DNA of 64,000 bases from the NCBI GenBank assembly GCA_024305745.1, contig JAHRBS010000003.1:1054001-1118000 (forward strand), given 5' to 3'. This document shows positions 24,253 through 35,864 of the stretch, one piece after another (position 1 is the first letter of the stretch; every line of letters begins with the position of its first letter). This DNA comes from Polyporus tsugae. Taxonomy: Eukaryota; Basidiomycota; Agaricomycetes; Polyporales; Polyporaceae. A model generated the notes under the pieces. The model saw only the letters and a program-made list of their open reading frames with translations. It did not search any database and was not told where the DNA came from. Position numbers and translations under genes: made by a program.

Positions 24253-26263
24253 GGTGAACGAGAAGTTGAGACCACAGGCGAAGTGAGTTGGCTGGGGGCG
24301 ATGGAGGGAGACCCGGAGGGATGGGCAGCACCGAAGCGCACGGAGGGGGGGCAACCGAGCCTCAGGTGCGGGGTGGAGGGGAGCTCAGCAGACTCACAAA
24401 GAGGGCGACTGTGGTCCGTGGAGTGTATACAGTATATAAGAGACGCGTTCCCCGCCAAACAGACATCAAAACTGGCCGAGGCGAGGCGCTCCACGGCGGT
24501 CGGACGAGCACGGCTAGTGATAAGCAACCCGAAGAGCTTGTGAGTTCTGCCTGATAACGGCTGATTGAATGATGAACCTATCGCAAAAACTTGCTTGCTT
24601 GAATTTGCGTCAAGTGTGAGAGGATATTGTGACATCCATCCATCCTTGAGTGCTCGAGTGCGCTGATGGGATGCGCCCCAGAGAACTCGGAGGAGGAGCA
24701 CAAGGGAGTGTGAGAGCGACGGTGGCCATGGAAAACTATCATGGGGAGGATCGAGTGCACAGCGTTACCTGTGGTGGTCGAAAAGAACGCTCGGAGCGTC
24801 CGCGTCAGGGTAGGCGCAACAGCTCCGAGCCTCCGAGCCTCCGACACCCGCGCCGCACCGAATCTGCAGCAGATCTCCCTCGCTTGGCAGGCGCTCGCTA
24901 TGTACACCGATCACAGCAAGTCACACTGACAGCAGTACTTACTGTATATGTGCTGTACCAGGCTGTACCGCGCAGTGCGTTGAGTTCCCGGTAGGTGAAT
25001 CAGAACTACAGACTACAGTTGTCAGCGTGTCGTGTTTTGTGAATTCGTGCCATGGGCCAAGCTTGATATTATGATCATCACTACGACTCGCTATATAATA
25101 ACATGACAACATCATACGGTACGTCAAGTCAGGCTCCCGTGGGTGCTCAACCTTTCTATGTTCAGCTCGAGCCAACTCGTCACTGAACCGTGGAGAATAC
25201 GACTACACCTCCTAACCACTCGATCGTCTCTGCCGCAAGAGCGTAGTTGACATTGAATGCCCTGCATGCGCTTATACGAAAAGGTGATTTGTTTCTGAAC
25301 CGAACGCGCATAGATCTAGAGAGGAGACATATCCTCATGATCACTTGTCTCATCAAACTTCCGGTGGACTGCATAGAAGACAGTGTCTGCTCCCGTAAAT
25401 AAACGGAACATCGATCCACATTGGGCACGGGGCTGAACGGTACGTACCTGCAGATAAACTAGTGGAAGGTCGTTGGCCACATGCTTCAAGCACCCCGTGT
25501 CGTCAATCTCTGTGTTGAGGACAACTTTGACCTGGATCGGCGGGCAAGCAAGCCATGGTCACTTCATCGGGTGCACTTGGCCGCACTGAGAGCGCATATC
25601 GGCGGCTCATACATGAGACCCATCTGTCGCCCTCCGGTATGCCCACGCGGACATCTCTGCCGCAAACAGGCTTGTCAGCGGAGGCCTATGAGTTCACTGA
25701 TGTCAGAAATTTGTTCAATCTTGTTCGCTTCATGATATAGATACCTCACTGGATTCGTCTGAGGAAACATTCGTCATCGGCGAGCGGCCAAAATCGCAGG
25801 GCCGGACAATTTGGTCAGCATGCGTCTATATATGCAACGATCTCAGCACATAGATTCATTTATAATGTAGGCGAAACGTGTATATACCGATGCAACCCTT
25901 CAACGTCCTCGGCCTCAACCCCGGGTCTGCGTTTACCACTGGTCAGTGGCTTTGCCACAACGGAAGCCCAAGGACGATCTCAAGGAGAGACAAGAGTGCG
26001 TGCGTTGCACAACATGTCGATGCTACACCACGTCACAAGGAGCTGAACGTCGAACAGCAGCGGTGAAGAGCCTGACCAAAGAGGTTCATCGTGTGGGACA
26101 CTCGTGGGACTCGGAGTTATACGTATTGACACGCAGGCGCCAATGTATCCTTCAGTACGACATCTGACGCGTTGACGCCTTACGCCCGTACCACTCTGTC
26201 CGTCTCCGACGATTCGTCTGCAGACATTCCCGAAACGGCACCTGCGCGAGGTCCGTACACACG
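24253..26263. other. Divergent intergenic region between permease and GPATCH1
   Basis: About 2 kb with no recognised gene. The permease-proximal part has a TATATA at 24433-24438 and two TGATAA motifs. On the minus strand, 25250-25570 holds two open stretches (around VVLNTEIDDTGCLKHV and FRLFTGADTVFYAVHRKF) that look protein-like but lack a start, consistent frame or known family. Confidence 0.45.
24518..24557. promoter_or_regulatory. Pair of GATA-factor motifs upstream of permease
   Basis: TGATAA occurs at 24518-24523 and 24552-24557, about 270 and 300 bp upstream of the permease ATG. Fungal nitrogen regulators of the AreA/Nit2 type bind paired HGATAR sites. Short motifs like this also occur by chance. 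Confidence 0.3.
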
Positions 26264-29200
26264 ATGACCAGTCGGCTCAAGCGCAAGCTCAATGACTTGG
26301 GCGTGGACACGACGAGCTCGAAGGCGAACGAGAACTTCTGCTTGGTGAGCATTGGGCTAATGATGTGCGTGGTTTACGAAATCACTGAACAGATCCTTTC
26401 TACGTGCAGATTGGAACGCCTCTTCCGCCACTCGAGAAGTCGAAGGACATTGGCGAGTTCGTTCCCCTATGGAAGCAGGAGGTGTGTGGTCGTTTGGTTG
26501 TCCAGGTGCATGAAACATCACTCAAACTGGACTCATGGCGGGTAGGTTCGGGATGAGAAGGGGAGACGACGATTACACGGAGCCTTCACCGGAGGCTTCT
26601 CTGCTGGGTACTTTAACTCCGTGGGGTCGAAGGAAGGTGCGTAACTTGTCACCACACGGTTCCCGCTGCGCATCCTCAAGCTGCATACGCTACCAGGATG
26701 GACACCCTCTACCTTCGTGTCATCGCGGAACGAACGCGCGAAGAAGAAGATGGCGCGACCAGAAGACTTTATGGACGAAGAGGACCTTGCGGAGTTACGC
26801 GAGAGCCAGAAGCTCGTTGACGAACACGAAGAGATGGATTTTGGTGGTACCGCGGCGGAGAAGAAGGGCCAAGCCGGCGGGGCAGATGATCAAGAGTGCG
26901 TATGCGCGCAGTTTACGAATATATCCCGTAGGCTGACTCCCGAACCTAGCCCTATAACCTCTGCTCTTGCCGAATCCCTTGCACCCCCACCCAAGGATTC
27001 CATTGGTGCGAAGATCCTTAAGAAGATGGGGTGGAAGTTCGGGCAAGGTATTGGCCCTCGCCTGACGCACGCTCAGCGGCAAGCGCAGGCCGCGGGTTTC
27101 CTGGACCCCGCGAAGGAGGTCGAGGGGAACGAGGAAGATCTCGAAGAGGCCAAGAAGCATTTATACCCACGGAAGGATTCCCCGGTCCTGCTCTTTCATC
27201 GGAAGGACAATTTCCACGGATTGGGGTACACTACAGGACTTAGCCTGAACGAGAGCGTCGGCAGCGAACAGGCCCGCGCGGGACCAAATATATCTAGTGC
27301 GTGCCACTCTGTCAATCATAGGATGTCGCTGACATTGGACATCTGGCTTAGCTGGGTTCGGACTGGGCGCACTGAACGAAGCGGACGAGGATGATCTCGA
27401 CGTGTATGACAGCGGTCCTTCAGGACGAAATCGTGTGGCATATGACAGTAGTCTGGCTGACGACGTCCATCGTATTAGCATTGGGTCGAGGGCCTCTCGG
27501 AAGCAGGGCGCACTGCAAGGACCAGTAAGGGGCTCGCATCCTCCTGATCGAAGTACGAAGTTGCTGATCCGCAGTCGGTAGACTGTACCCCCAGGGATCA
27601 CCCAAACCTTTAACAATGGAACACCTGTTTTGAAGGGCTTTGTACTGTCCGCTAAACCGATCGCGGAAGCTCGTTGGTTCCCAATGCCAAAAGTTCCCCC
27701 AGGTTGGAAACCCGATCCTAAGAGGGTCTGGGAGCAAGGAACCAACAAGGAAAACAAGTCCACAACCCGATCCCAGCCACAGCCCACCCGATCACATGCC
27801 GAATGGAAGGCTAGTCTTCTGTCGGCCGACGAGGTCAGTGTCCTATCGCACTGTGGTTATTCTATTCTAATCGACCATGATTCTAGCGCGGCTCAATGCT
27901 GGGCGAAACACAAGCTACGGAGAAGACACGCTCAGTTTTCGAATTCCTCTCCCAGAAGGACCGCGAACGCCTCCAATCTTTCCGCAAAATGCGAGATGAA
28001 GGTGCACCCCCACCCCCAACCACCGATGGTGCTCCTCCTCGTGCACCCTCACCCGGGCCCGCGCCTCCCGCGCCTGGTGGAATCCGCGTTCCTCATCTAC
28101 ATGCCTCCGTCGCGAAAGCCGCGCTGTCTGGCTTCCAGCCATTCACCGCCGACCCGCTGAAGCAGTCGCGCTACACCGCCTTCCTCATGTTCCAAGCCGA
28201 CCCCTCCCTATCCGACTCGCCCGAGAAGCTCGGCTTCGGGCCGTTCCCGCACCAGAGCGCGGACGAGTTCAACAAGGAGCTCGAGGACTACGCCAAGTCC
28301 GCGACGGTGTTCAAGCCGCTCTCCGCGGCGATGGCGGGCCGCTTCCGCTCGTCGGCCGTCATCGAGATGGGCCCCAAGGTCGTCGAGGGCCTGCACCAGC
28401 CCGTGTCGTACGCGGAGAACCTCGCGGAGGAGAACGGCGAGGAGAAGGAGAAGGAGGAGGGGGAGGAGGACCCGAAGATGGGCGCGGTAAGGATGGGGAT
28501 GTACGGCCCGCTCACGCGCGAGACGAAGCCGTGGCAGCCTGCGAAGCTGTTGTGCAAGCGGTTTGGGGTGAAGGAGCCGGAGGTGGACATGACGGAGGAG
28601 GCGGGTGCTGCGTCTGCCGGGTTTGAGTTCGCCACGGGCGCGGCGAAGAGGGGGGCGTTGGAGACGGAGGTTGGAGAGGCTACTGGGTCGTCGACAGAAC
28701 CGAACGTAGGCGTCTCTGGTGCGCCCATCGCGATGATCACCGCGTCGGAGAACGCAAGCTCGAGCGGGGAGGGGCAGCGGAGTGGGCCGCGGAACCTCGC
28801 GAATGTGGGGTTGGGGGAGGACGAGACGCAGGGGAGGGACATCCTCACGTACCAGCGGCCGGCGATGGATGTATTCAAGGCGATCTTCGCGAGCGACGAC
28901 GAGGACAGCGACGACGAGGATGTTGGCGGGGATGCCACCGAGCCGACACTGAAGCCAGTGCCTTTCGATGTTCTCGCGCCGGCGTCCGCACTTGCGAAAC
29001 CTAAGGTGGAGCCCACTCCTCCGCCCCAGCCTCCCGCGCGTCCGAACGAGCCACTGGAGCAAGTGGACCTCGCGACGTTCAAGCCGACCTTCGTTCCGCA
29101 TTCGGAACGCGAGTCGCGGAAGGACAAGGACGGGAAGAGCAAGGAGAAGAAGAAGGACAAGGAGAAGAAGAAAGCCAAGGTCGCGCTTATGTCGTTCGAC

Positions 29201-29473
29201 ACGGAGGACGATGGGAGCATACCCAGCTTCGGGCCCGCGCCGCCCAAGGAGAAGGAGAAGGAGCGGAAGAAGAAAAGGCGGAAGGAGAAGCATGGGGAGG
29301 ACGAGGACGACAGCATGTGGGTGGAGAAGCCTGCGCCTGAGGCCGTGAAGAACCTCTCGGCGCCGTTGGGAGCCACGGTTGGGGTTGGTGATGGGATGCT
29401 GGTCGACGGTGAGGGCGATGGGAAGGAGGCGGGTCCGCAGAGGGGGCGGAAACGCGCGATCGACTTTATGTAG
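26264..29473 (+). CDS. GPATCH1: G-patch spliceosome-associated protein (GPATCH1/TOUGH family)
   Basis: A nuclear protein that joins the catalytic spliceosome, probably through a DEAH helicase contact made by the G-patch. The N-terminal block [13 protein letters not shown], then [20 protein letters not shown], and later [20 protein letters not shown] is the conserved DUF1604-type region of this family. The G-patch is at about 26.99-27.11 kb ([20 protein letters not shown]). Then come [20 protein letters not shown] and [13 protein letters not shown], the conserved [18 protein letters not shown] and [20 protein letters not shown] with RFGVKEP. The C-terminus is low-complexity, rich in Lys and Glu, with a likely nuclear localisation segment. 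Several short introns interrupt the 5' half; the last 1.6 kb is one exon. The 3' end converges with MAK11 with only 70 bp between stop codons. Confidence 0.92.
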
Positions 29474-29543
29474 AGTGCTTGGATTGCTATCGTATCATGC
29501 TATGCGCACTGTAATGTATCCTGCTGTAGCCATATTGCTTACT

Positions 29544-31210
29544 CTACTCCTCATCGTCTTCGTACTCTCCTTCACCCTCCTGCTCATCTTCGTCCTCCCC
29601 CTCCTCGGAAGCATCGTCCGTGTCGTTGTGTGAGCCGAGCTCATCCTCGTCGTCTTCGTCTTCGTCCTCGTCCGCGGCTGTTTCGCGCTTGCGCTTGCCA
29701 TTGGTAGCTGGACTCGCGGCGACGTCCCCATCTGCAAGGGCGAGGCAGGTAAGGCGCGTGCCCTTCGTGTCGTACTCCGCCACGGGCTGCAACTGTGTTT
29801 TCTCCTGCGCCGATGCGGGGAGTGCGGCTAGGTCGTGAAGTCGGACCTTCCCGTCCGACGAGATTGTGCAAACAAGGGTCGTCGACGGGCGAGACGCGCC
29901 TTCGGGGAGGGCGATCTGGATGGTATCAACCGCCTTTACACTAATAATTAATCAGTGAGCTTAGGCAGCACGAAAAGCGAGGGTGAGGAGGCTGACCGGT
30001 TGGTATGGCCAACCATTTCGGCGACAATAGTTGGGGGTTTTGTCCGGTCGTTGGGCACGTCATACACTGTTAGCTTCTTGTCTTCCGCGCCGGCCAAGAG
30101 CAGGTCGCCTTCACCCTCGACGCGTTTGCAGAACTTGATGTCATGTAATCGGGAAGGGTGTGTGATGGTGTGCAGGTGTTCCATATCCTAAACATTCAAG
30201 GGGTATGAGGAACGCGTCCTACGGAGTTGAACAACAGGTACTGACCGTGGAATAGATGTCGATGGTATTTTGTGCTTGCACGGCGAAGATCGACCCATCC
30301 GTGGACCAACGTACGAGCTCGCCCTCTGGGTAGCTTGTCAGACGACGTCGGCGTAGGGATTCGACTTGGACGTACCTTTGCCGATCTTAGTGCTCGCCGA
30401 GCCCTTGCCTCGCATGAGATCCCACATGCGCAATGTCCTATCCTTCCCTACACTTAGGGCGACCTTACAAGAACGATGCACCGCGACAGAGTTGACGCGT
30501 CCCTTGTGACCCTTCATTTCCCGAAGGACCGCCCAGTCGCGCGCGCGGAACAGGCATAATGTGCCGTCTTCCGAGGCAGAGAGGAGATGGGACCGAGAAG
30601 GGAACTCGAGATGTGTGATGGAACCTGCAGGGAGATGCATCTATACACACTCTCAAATGTCCATTGAACACGATTGCATACCTTGGTGTTGCATGAGACC
30701 ACCCAACTCCTTTCGCCTTCTCAAGTCCCACACCTTGATGATCTCGTCCGCGCTCCCGGTCGCAAGCCACTTCCCTCCCTGAGGGGAAACGGCGACAGAC
30801 TTGATGCAAGAGACATGCGCAGGGAAGATGAAAATAGGCTTGAGATTAAAGGTGTACTCGGCCGAGTCGGAAGAGACTGTGCCTTCTAGACCATAGAGTA
30901 ATTTTTCGTAAGACCCAGTAACGATCTTGAAGGACGTAGGCAGGGAGGTAGAAGAGCTAGGATCAGACACAACAGTGGAGGCAACGGTGGTTTTCTTTTG
31001 CTTCTTGACAATGGGTGACGGCGTGCCGGCCCGCTCTTTGCCTTTCACCTTGGAAAGAAGGCTGGGTTCGTCGGGATCGGGGCGAGACTTCACCTTCGCC
31101 TTGGCAGCCACGACTTTACTTTTGAAGGACTTTGTGGACTCCACCCGTGCTTTCTTCTTGAGACTGGGCTTTGCGGCTAGAGAGGAATGTTTGGGGGTGC
31201 GGGCAGACAT
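29544..31210 (-). CDS. MAK11: WD40 ribosome-assembly factor MAK11 (PAK1IP1 homolog)
   Basis: A nucleolar WD40 protein needed for early 60S subunit assembly in yeast. Start MSARTPKHSSLAAKP at 31210, with a Lys-rich tail-like N-terminus. WD repeats follow in order: FKIVTGSYEKLLYGLEG; FPAHVSCIKSVAVSPQGGKW with ATGSADEIIKVWDLRRRKEL; ITHLEFPSRSHLLSASEDG; MKGHKGRVNSVAVHRSCKVA with LSVGKDRTLRMWDLMRGK; LVRWSTDGSIFAVQAQNTID; and ITHPSRLHDIKFCKR. The C-terminus is a long acidic stretch (EDEDEDDEDELG and on), common in nucleolar factors. About five short introns are needed. The gene is divergent from HER2 and convergent with GPATCH1. Confidence 0.93.
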
Positions 31211-31324
31211 GATCGAGGGGGTCAGGTTGCAAATCCTAAAATTTTCCCAAACAGGAAATGACGGTTGTTTGTTTGTGTTAGGATCAGAAGCTTTTGGACA
31301 ACATATGCAAATAACGCGCTAGAG

Positions 31325-33284
31325 ATGCGCCACAACGCCGACACGCGACTCGTCAGTCTGTTCAGCGGCCTCGGTCCACAACTGGGGAACATGCTGTCGC
31401 GCTCTGCTACCAAATGCTGCAAATCCCATAGCCCCTCTCTTATACTGCGGCGGGGTCTTGCCATCCAGGCTCATCCTCACCCTACAAATGCGCTTGTTGG
31501 ACCCTCTGGGCTGTCCTCATACCCTTCTTCTGGGACTGGACCTCTAGCCAGCCTCCGTCTAGCGGTGAAAGACAACATATGCACCAAATCCCTTCCTACG
31601 ACATGCTCCTCCAAGATGCTTGAGAATTTCCACTCGCCTTTTGACGCAACCGTGGTGTCCTTGCTCTCCGGCAGCGGTGCAGAGATCGTTGGAAAGGCGA
31701 ACTGTGACGAATTCGGGATGGGGTGAGTCGATGTAATTAGTTGAGATGTAATGCTGCATACTCATGACTGTAGCTCTCTCAATATCTACTCCGCGCATGG
31801 CCCCGTCGTCAACCCGGCCGGTTTAGAGGCCGGTCAACGCCCTGAGCGGAGGTCTGCCGGAGGTAGTTCAGGAGGAAGTGCTGCTGCTGTCGCAGCGAAA
31901 TTATGTGATGCGTACGTGCTCTCGTTCCTTGTTTCCTCCCTCGTTTCTGAAGTTGTGTGAAGGATAGTGCCTTAGGCACGGATACTGGTGGTTCTGTTAG
32001 ATTGCCTGCCTCGTACTGCGGTGTTGTAGGCTTAAAGCCCTCCTACGGCGTCATCAGCAGGTGGGCTGTCCACTCAGGTCATTACATCTTTTGCTTTATA
32101 TCCGAATTGTTCTAGGTGGGGCGTTGTGTCCTTTGCCGATAGCCTAGATTGTGTGGGCGTCCTTGCACGAGACGTCAGTACCGCCAAACGCGTTCACGGT
32201 CCGTTTCTCGCACTCCTTCCGTAGAACCGAGCCTCATACCCCCATGCAGACATCCTCGCGGTATACGACAACAGGGATCCTACCGCGGCGCCACTCCATG
32301 TTAGACGAAAGGCCCAACAACTAAACGAGAGTCCCTTCGATTTGAGCGGTGACTCCCTAGTTGGCCTCCGGGTAGGCGTACCACAGGTCTGTTCGTTGGC
32401 TCCTTTGTCAACCACTTTCTCACAGGTATATGCTTAGGAATACTTCCCTACAGAGCTACGGCCAAGCGTTGTTACACCCGTCCGCACCATCCTGAACCAA
32501 CTCCGCGTCCGTGGAGCTACCATCGTCCCCGTATCCCTTCCTTCGACACCTTACGCTCTGAGCGCATACTACGTCATTTCTAGTGCCGAGGCTAGCAGTA
32601 ATCTGGCGAGATACGATGGTATCGAATATGGTGAGTCAAGAACTTAGATGTATGCACCGTAGCATTAAATAAGGGCATTAGGTATGCGCGTCGAGCCACC
32701 GCCGGGCGCTAACTTGACCAAGACCGCAAACGTCTACGCATACACCCGTTCGCAAGGGTTCGGCAAGGAAGTCCAGAGGCGAATGCTTCTGGGGACTTAT
32801 GCACTTTCGGCTGAGTGGGTCGTGCGCGCATATATTCGATGACGACGTGCTGACATCTTGTCCGTCCAGTGCGTTTGAGAACTACTTCCTCCAAGCCCAG
32901 CGAGTTCGCAAGCTCATCAAGGCAGACTTCGACCGCGTGTTCTGCATCCCGAGTGCACTGAACGCACTGTCCACGGACTCTGTCGATCCCGCAGAAGGCG
33001 TTCATGTCCTCATTCATCCATCTGCGATCCAGACTGCCCCCGCGCTCCCGGACAATGAGGGTCGTTCGCACGAGGATGATACCTCCACGCTGGATGCATA
33101 CGTACAGGATGTGATGACTGTCCCCGCATCACTGGCTGGTCTTCCTGCTTTGAGCGTCCCAGCGGGTAAAGGCGCGGACGGATGGCCTATCGGCGTGAGT
33201 GTTGTTGGTCAGTGGGGGAGCGACGATTTAGTGTTGAGGGTAGGAAAGGCCATAGAGAGGTGTCGAGAGGACATATGGGCATAG
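31325..33284 (+). CDS. HER2: Mitochondrial glutamyl-tRNA(Gln) amidotransferase subunit A (GatA/HER2)
   Basis: Converts Glu-tRNA(Gln) to Gln-tRNA(Gln) in mitochondria as the amidase subunit of the GatFAB-type complex. The amidase-signature Ser-cisSer-Lys triad is complete: Lys in [20 protein letters not shown], the first Ser in [17 protein letters not shown], and the nucleophile Ser in [20 protein letters not shown]. Other family blocks are [60 protein letters not shown] and [20 protein letters not shown]. Introns are short and all joins keep the frame. The start is uncertain: ATG at 31325 is used here. ATG at 31391 begins [15 protein letters not shown], rich in Ser, Lys and Arg like a mitochondrial targeting peptide. 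Only 115-180 bp separate it from the divergent MAK11 start. Confidence 0.93.
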
Positions 33285-33414
33285 TCCTACATATTTCTTA
33301 GGTTAGTCCAATGACAGCTCGATCGAGATCCACTACTATACATGGACAATTTGCAGCTACAAGCGATGTTACTACTACAGGAGCGTACATCACGTTTAAT
33401 ACCCATGCATCCAC

Positions 33415-35173
33415 TCAGGCGATCACGTTAGACAAGTCAAGCTCGACCTGCGTGGCAACGTTAACCTGCATCTCAAACCGTACGCAGCGTCAATGCACTT
33501 ACCTGCGACACTGCGCGGTCCACGGCTTCAGCGTAACATTGAAGAAGCGATGATGCCCATTCAACCTGGGATGACATAGCGCACAGGAACTCAGGCGGCG
33601 GCGGCGGCGGCGAGGCATAATGGCCGTTCATAGTCGTGCTCAGGTTCGGGCTGCTCGTCCAATGTCCGTGTCTGGGATCCATGAAGTTGCTGACCATTGG
33701 CAGCGTCGTGAGCTCCTGCCTCTGCGCGTGCATCGCGTCCAGGACGGACCCGACTAAGCCCAGGTCGCCCGACAAGACCTTCCCGCTCGGCCGTTTCTCC
33801 AGCCGCTGCTTTATCTCCCTGAACACCGACTCAAACCCGGTAGTCGGCGTGCGGACGTGCATCACCTGTGGACACCGCGTGCGGCACGCGCAGCCCCTGT
33901 CGTCGGGGCACGGTCGAGCGCGGTACCCTGAGAGCTGGAAGCCGTGGGTGGCCGCCTCCCGGTAACGCTTCACGTACGCGAGGAGGCGGCGGTATGGCAG
34001 GGAGCTGACGCTCTCCATCTCGAGAACGTACAGCGTGTGCATGGTCTGGCTACTCTCGCTCTCTGCTACCAGGTGGGCACACATCCGGGCCTCGTCCGCG
34101 AGCCCAAGCGCGATCGCGTGGAAGAAGAACCGGAAGGGCTCCATCTCGGCGAACGCCGACCAGTGCGCGTGGACGGCCTCGTCCGCTGCGCCGTCGAGGC
34201 CGTACTTCTTCAGGGCAGCAAGGACGCGGAGAAAGGTGTTGGGGGCATCCGTGAACTGGGGGCGCTTGCCGGGGTAGCAGAAGCGGAGGAAGGGGTCGAC
34301 GACGGCGCTACTTTCCTCCATGGTGTACACTGATCGCTCTATCGCGGTCTCGCCCTGCGATTGGGTGGTGTCCGGAATGAGCATACCCAGCAGGTTGGGT
34401 GAAGCGAGCTCGATTATCTTCCTGTGGACGCGAAACTCGAGGGAGTCGCGCGTCACGAGTACCACGTCCGCATCGGCGTCGGTGAATGGATGCGACACCG
34501 AATCCATGGTCGTCTCCGGGTCCGGAAACGGGGGCGCGTTGCGGCAGAAGGACCCTATGCCATTGAAGTCGACCTGGACGTTCGTCCGCAGAGCTATGCG
34601 GGTCTGGTTCAGCAGGATGAGGCGATAGTACGCCCCTGCGCCAACGTGGTCCATCTCGGGGCAGTGGTGCTCATCCTTCACGCGGTTCTTCATCACCGCG
34701 ATCTTGGCCGCCTCCTTGGCCTCCTCTTCGAGGTCCAGGCAGCAGGCGATGGCGAAGACGGCGAGAGGGTTGTCGTCGAGGAAGCGCGGCCGCACGAGCG
34801 CGCGCCGCATCACGTCCACGGCGGGCGGGGAGTCATACTTCTGCCCCGCGGCGAGGACCTTGCGCAGGCGCGACAGCGAGTCCACCTCGATCTCCGAGGC
34901 GACATGCGGGTAACATATCCTCAGGAACGTGTTGATCGTCTCGCTGTCCTCGGGGACGTCGACTCCCGGCGTTTCGGTCTCCTCCGAGGCTGCGGGCGGT
35001 TGGGGCAGGCGGAGCATGCCTGCAAACCACCCCGACCCTAGCATTAGGATGGTTCGGAAGACGCGGAAGTGGACCCCGTCGGCGGTACGGAGCACGAAGT
35101 CCGCGTCCTCCCTGTTGAACGGGGCTTCCGCCTCCCGGACAGTGGGGGGTACGTCGGATGGGGCATCGGCCAT
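33415..35173 (-). CDS. Protein with two BTB/POZ domains
   Basis: The first BTB domain is at about residues 20-130 (DADFVLRTADGVHFRVFRTI and on, with TINTFLRICYP). The second is at about 235-350 (DADADVVLVTRDSLEFRVHR, then LASPNLLGMLIPDTT and VDPFLRFCYPG). The protein resembles the large Agaricomycete families of BTB proteins whose functions are mostly unknown; BTB domains mediate dimerisation or cullin-3 binding. A proline run (PPPPPPEF) is near the C-terminus. The open frame runs unspliced to 33473. However, a strong donor (GTAAGT) after AEAVDRAVSQ and an acceptor ACGCAG give a short last exon (VELDLSNVIA) with a stop at 33415, which I prefer. A Cys-rich patch (CPDDRGCACRTRC) lies at about residue 430. 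Confidence 0.85.
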
Positions 35174-35864
35174 TGTGTTACGCTAGGCCCGTGCAGCAAG
35201 CACAGTACATGAGTGCACGAGTGCATGTGTGCTTCCCTGACGATTGTACATACGAGTACGGTTTGGGAAGCCGCCAAGTATTCCAAGGTGACCTCGAGGC
35301 TGGCATTTCGCCCACATTAGCTAAAGCATGGGCGCAAAAAATGTGACAATACCTTCTTAGGAAGTCCTCTACTATGCTAGCTGCACACAAACGGGGCGGA
35401 GTCGTCTAGAGATGAGGAGATTCGACTTAGTCTTGATATACCCAGGATTGTGTGCCAGTGGGCGGAGTTGAAGAGTACCGCAGCACTAGGGCGTTTCTAC
35501 CCGGCGACTCGGATAAGGACAGTGGCAGTGACAGGCACGACCCCACAACGTGGCTACCGCGGACTTGTGACCACGGCATTCACAGTCCACGGAGCACGGC
35601 CACCATTCATTCAAATCATTGTGGCCGAATGAGAGGGGATGCAATAGGATGAAATTCAATGGTGCTGCGGCAAGAAATATGTTCTGTAAATACAGACGAA
35701 CCGACGGTGAGAGAGATTATGGCTCTAAGTTACACCTGACAGAGAACCCAGTGATCCACGCATCGCGGCCCCCAGTGACTGAGTGTGGCTACGATGATCT
35801 CGCTGCAAAGCCGAAGATACGGTCAACATCGCACAACTGGGTATGGGAGTCTATCGTGTTGGTA
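35174..35864. other. Intergenic region
   Basis: It lies between the start of the double-BTB gene and the end of the second P450, both on the minus strand. No coding motif was recognised. Confidence 0.5.

Noticed and set aside
28208..29376. Two antisense open frames of about 361 residues each opposite GPATCH1
   Set aside because: They mirror the GC-rich last exon of GPATCH1, whose sense frame has clear family motifs.
33596..33612. GGC/CGG microsatellite
   Set aside because: It simply encodes the proline run of the double-BTB protein.
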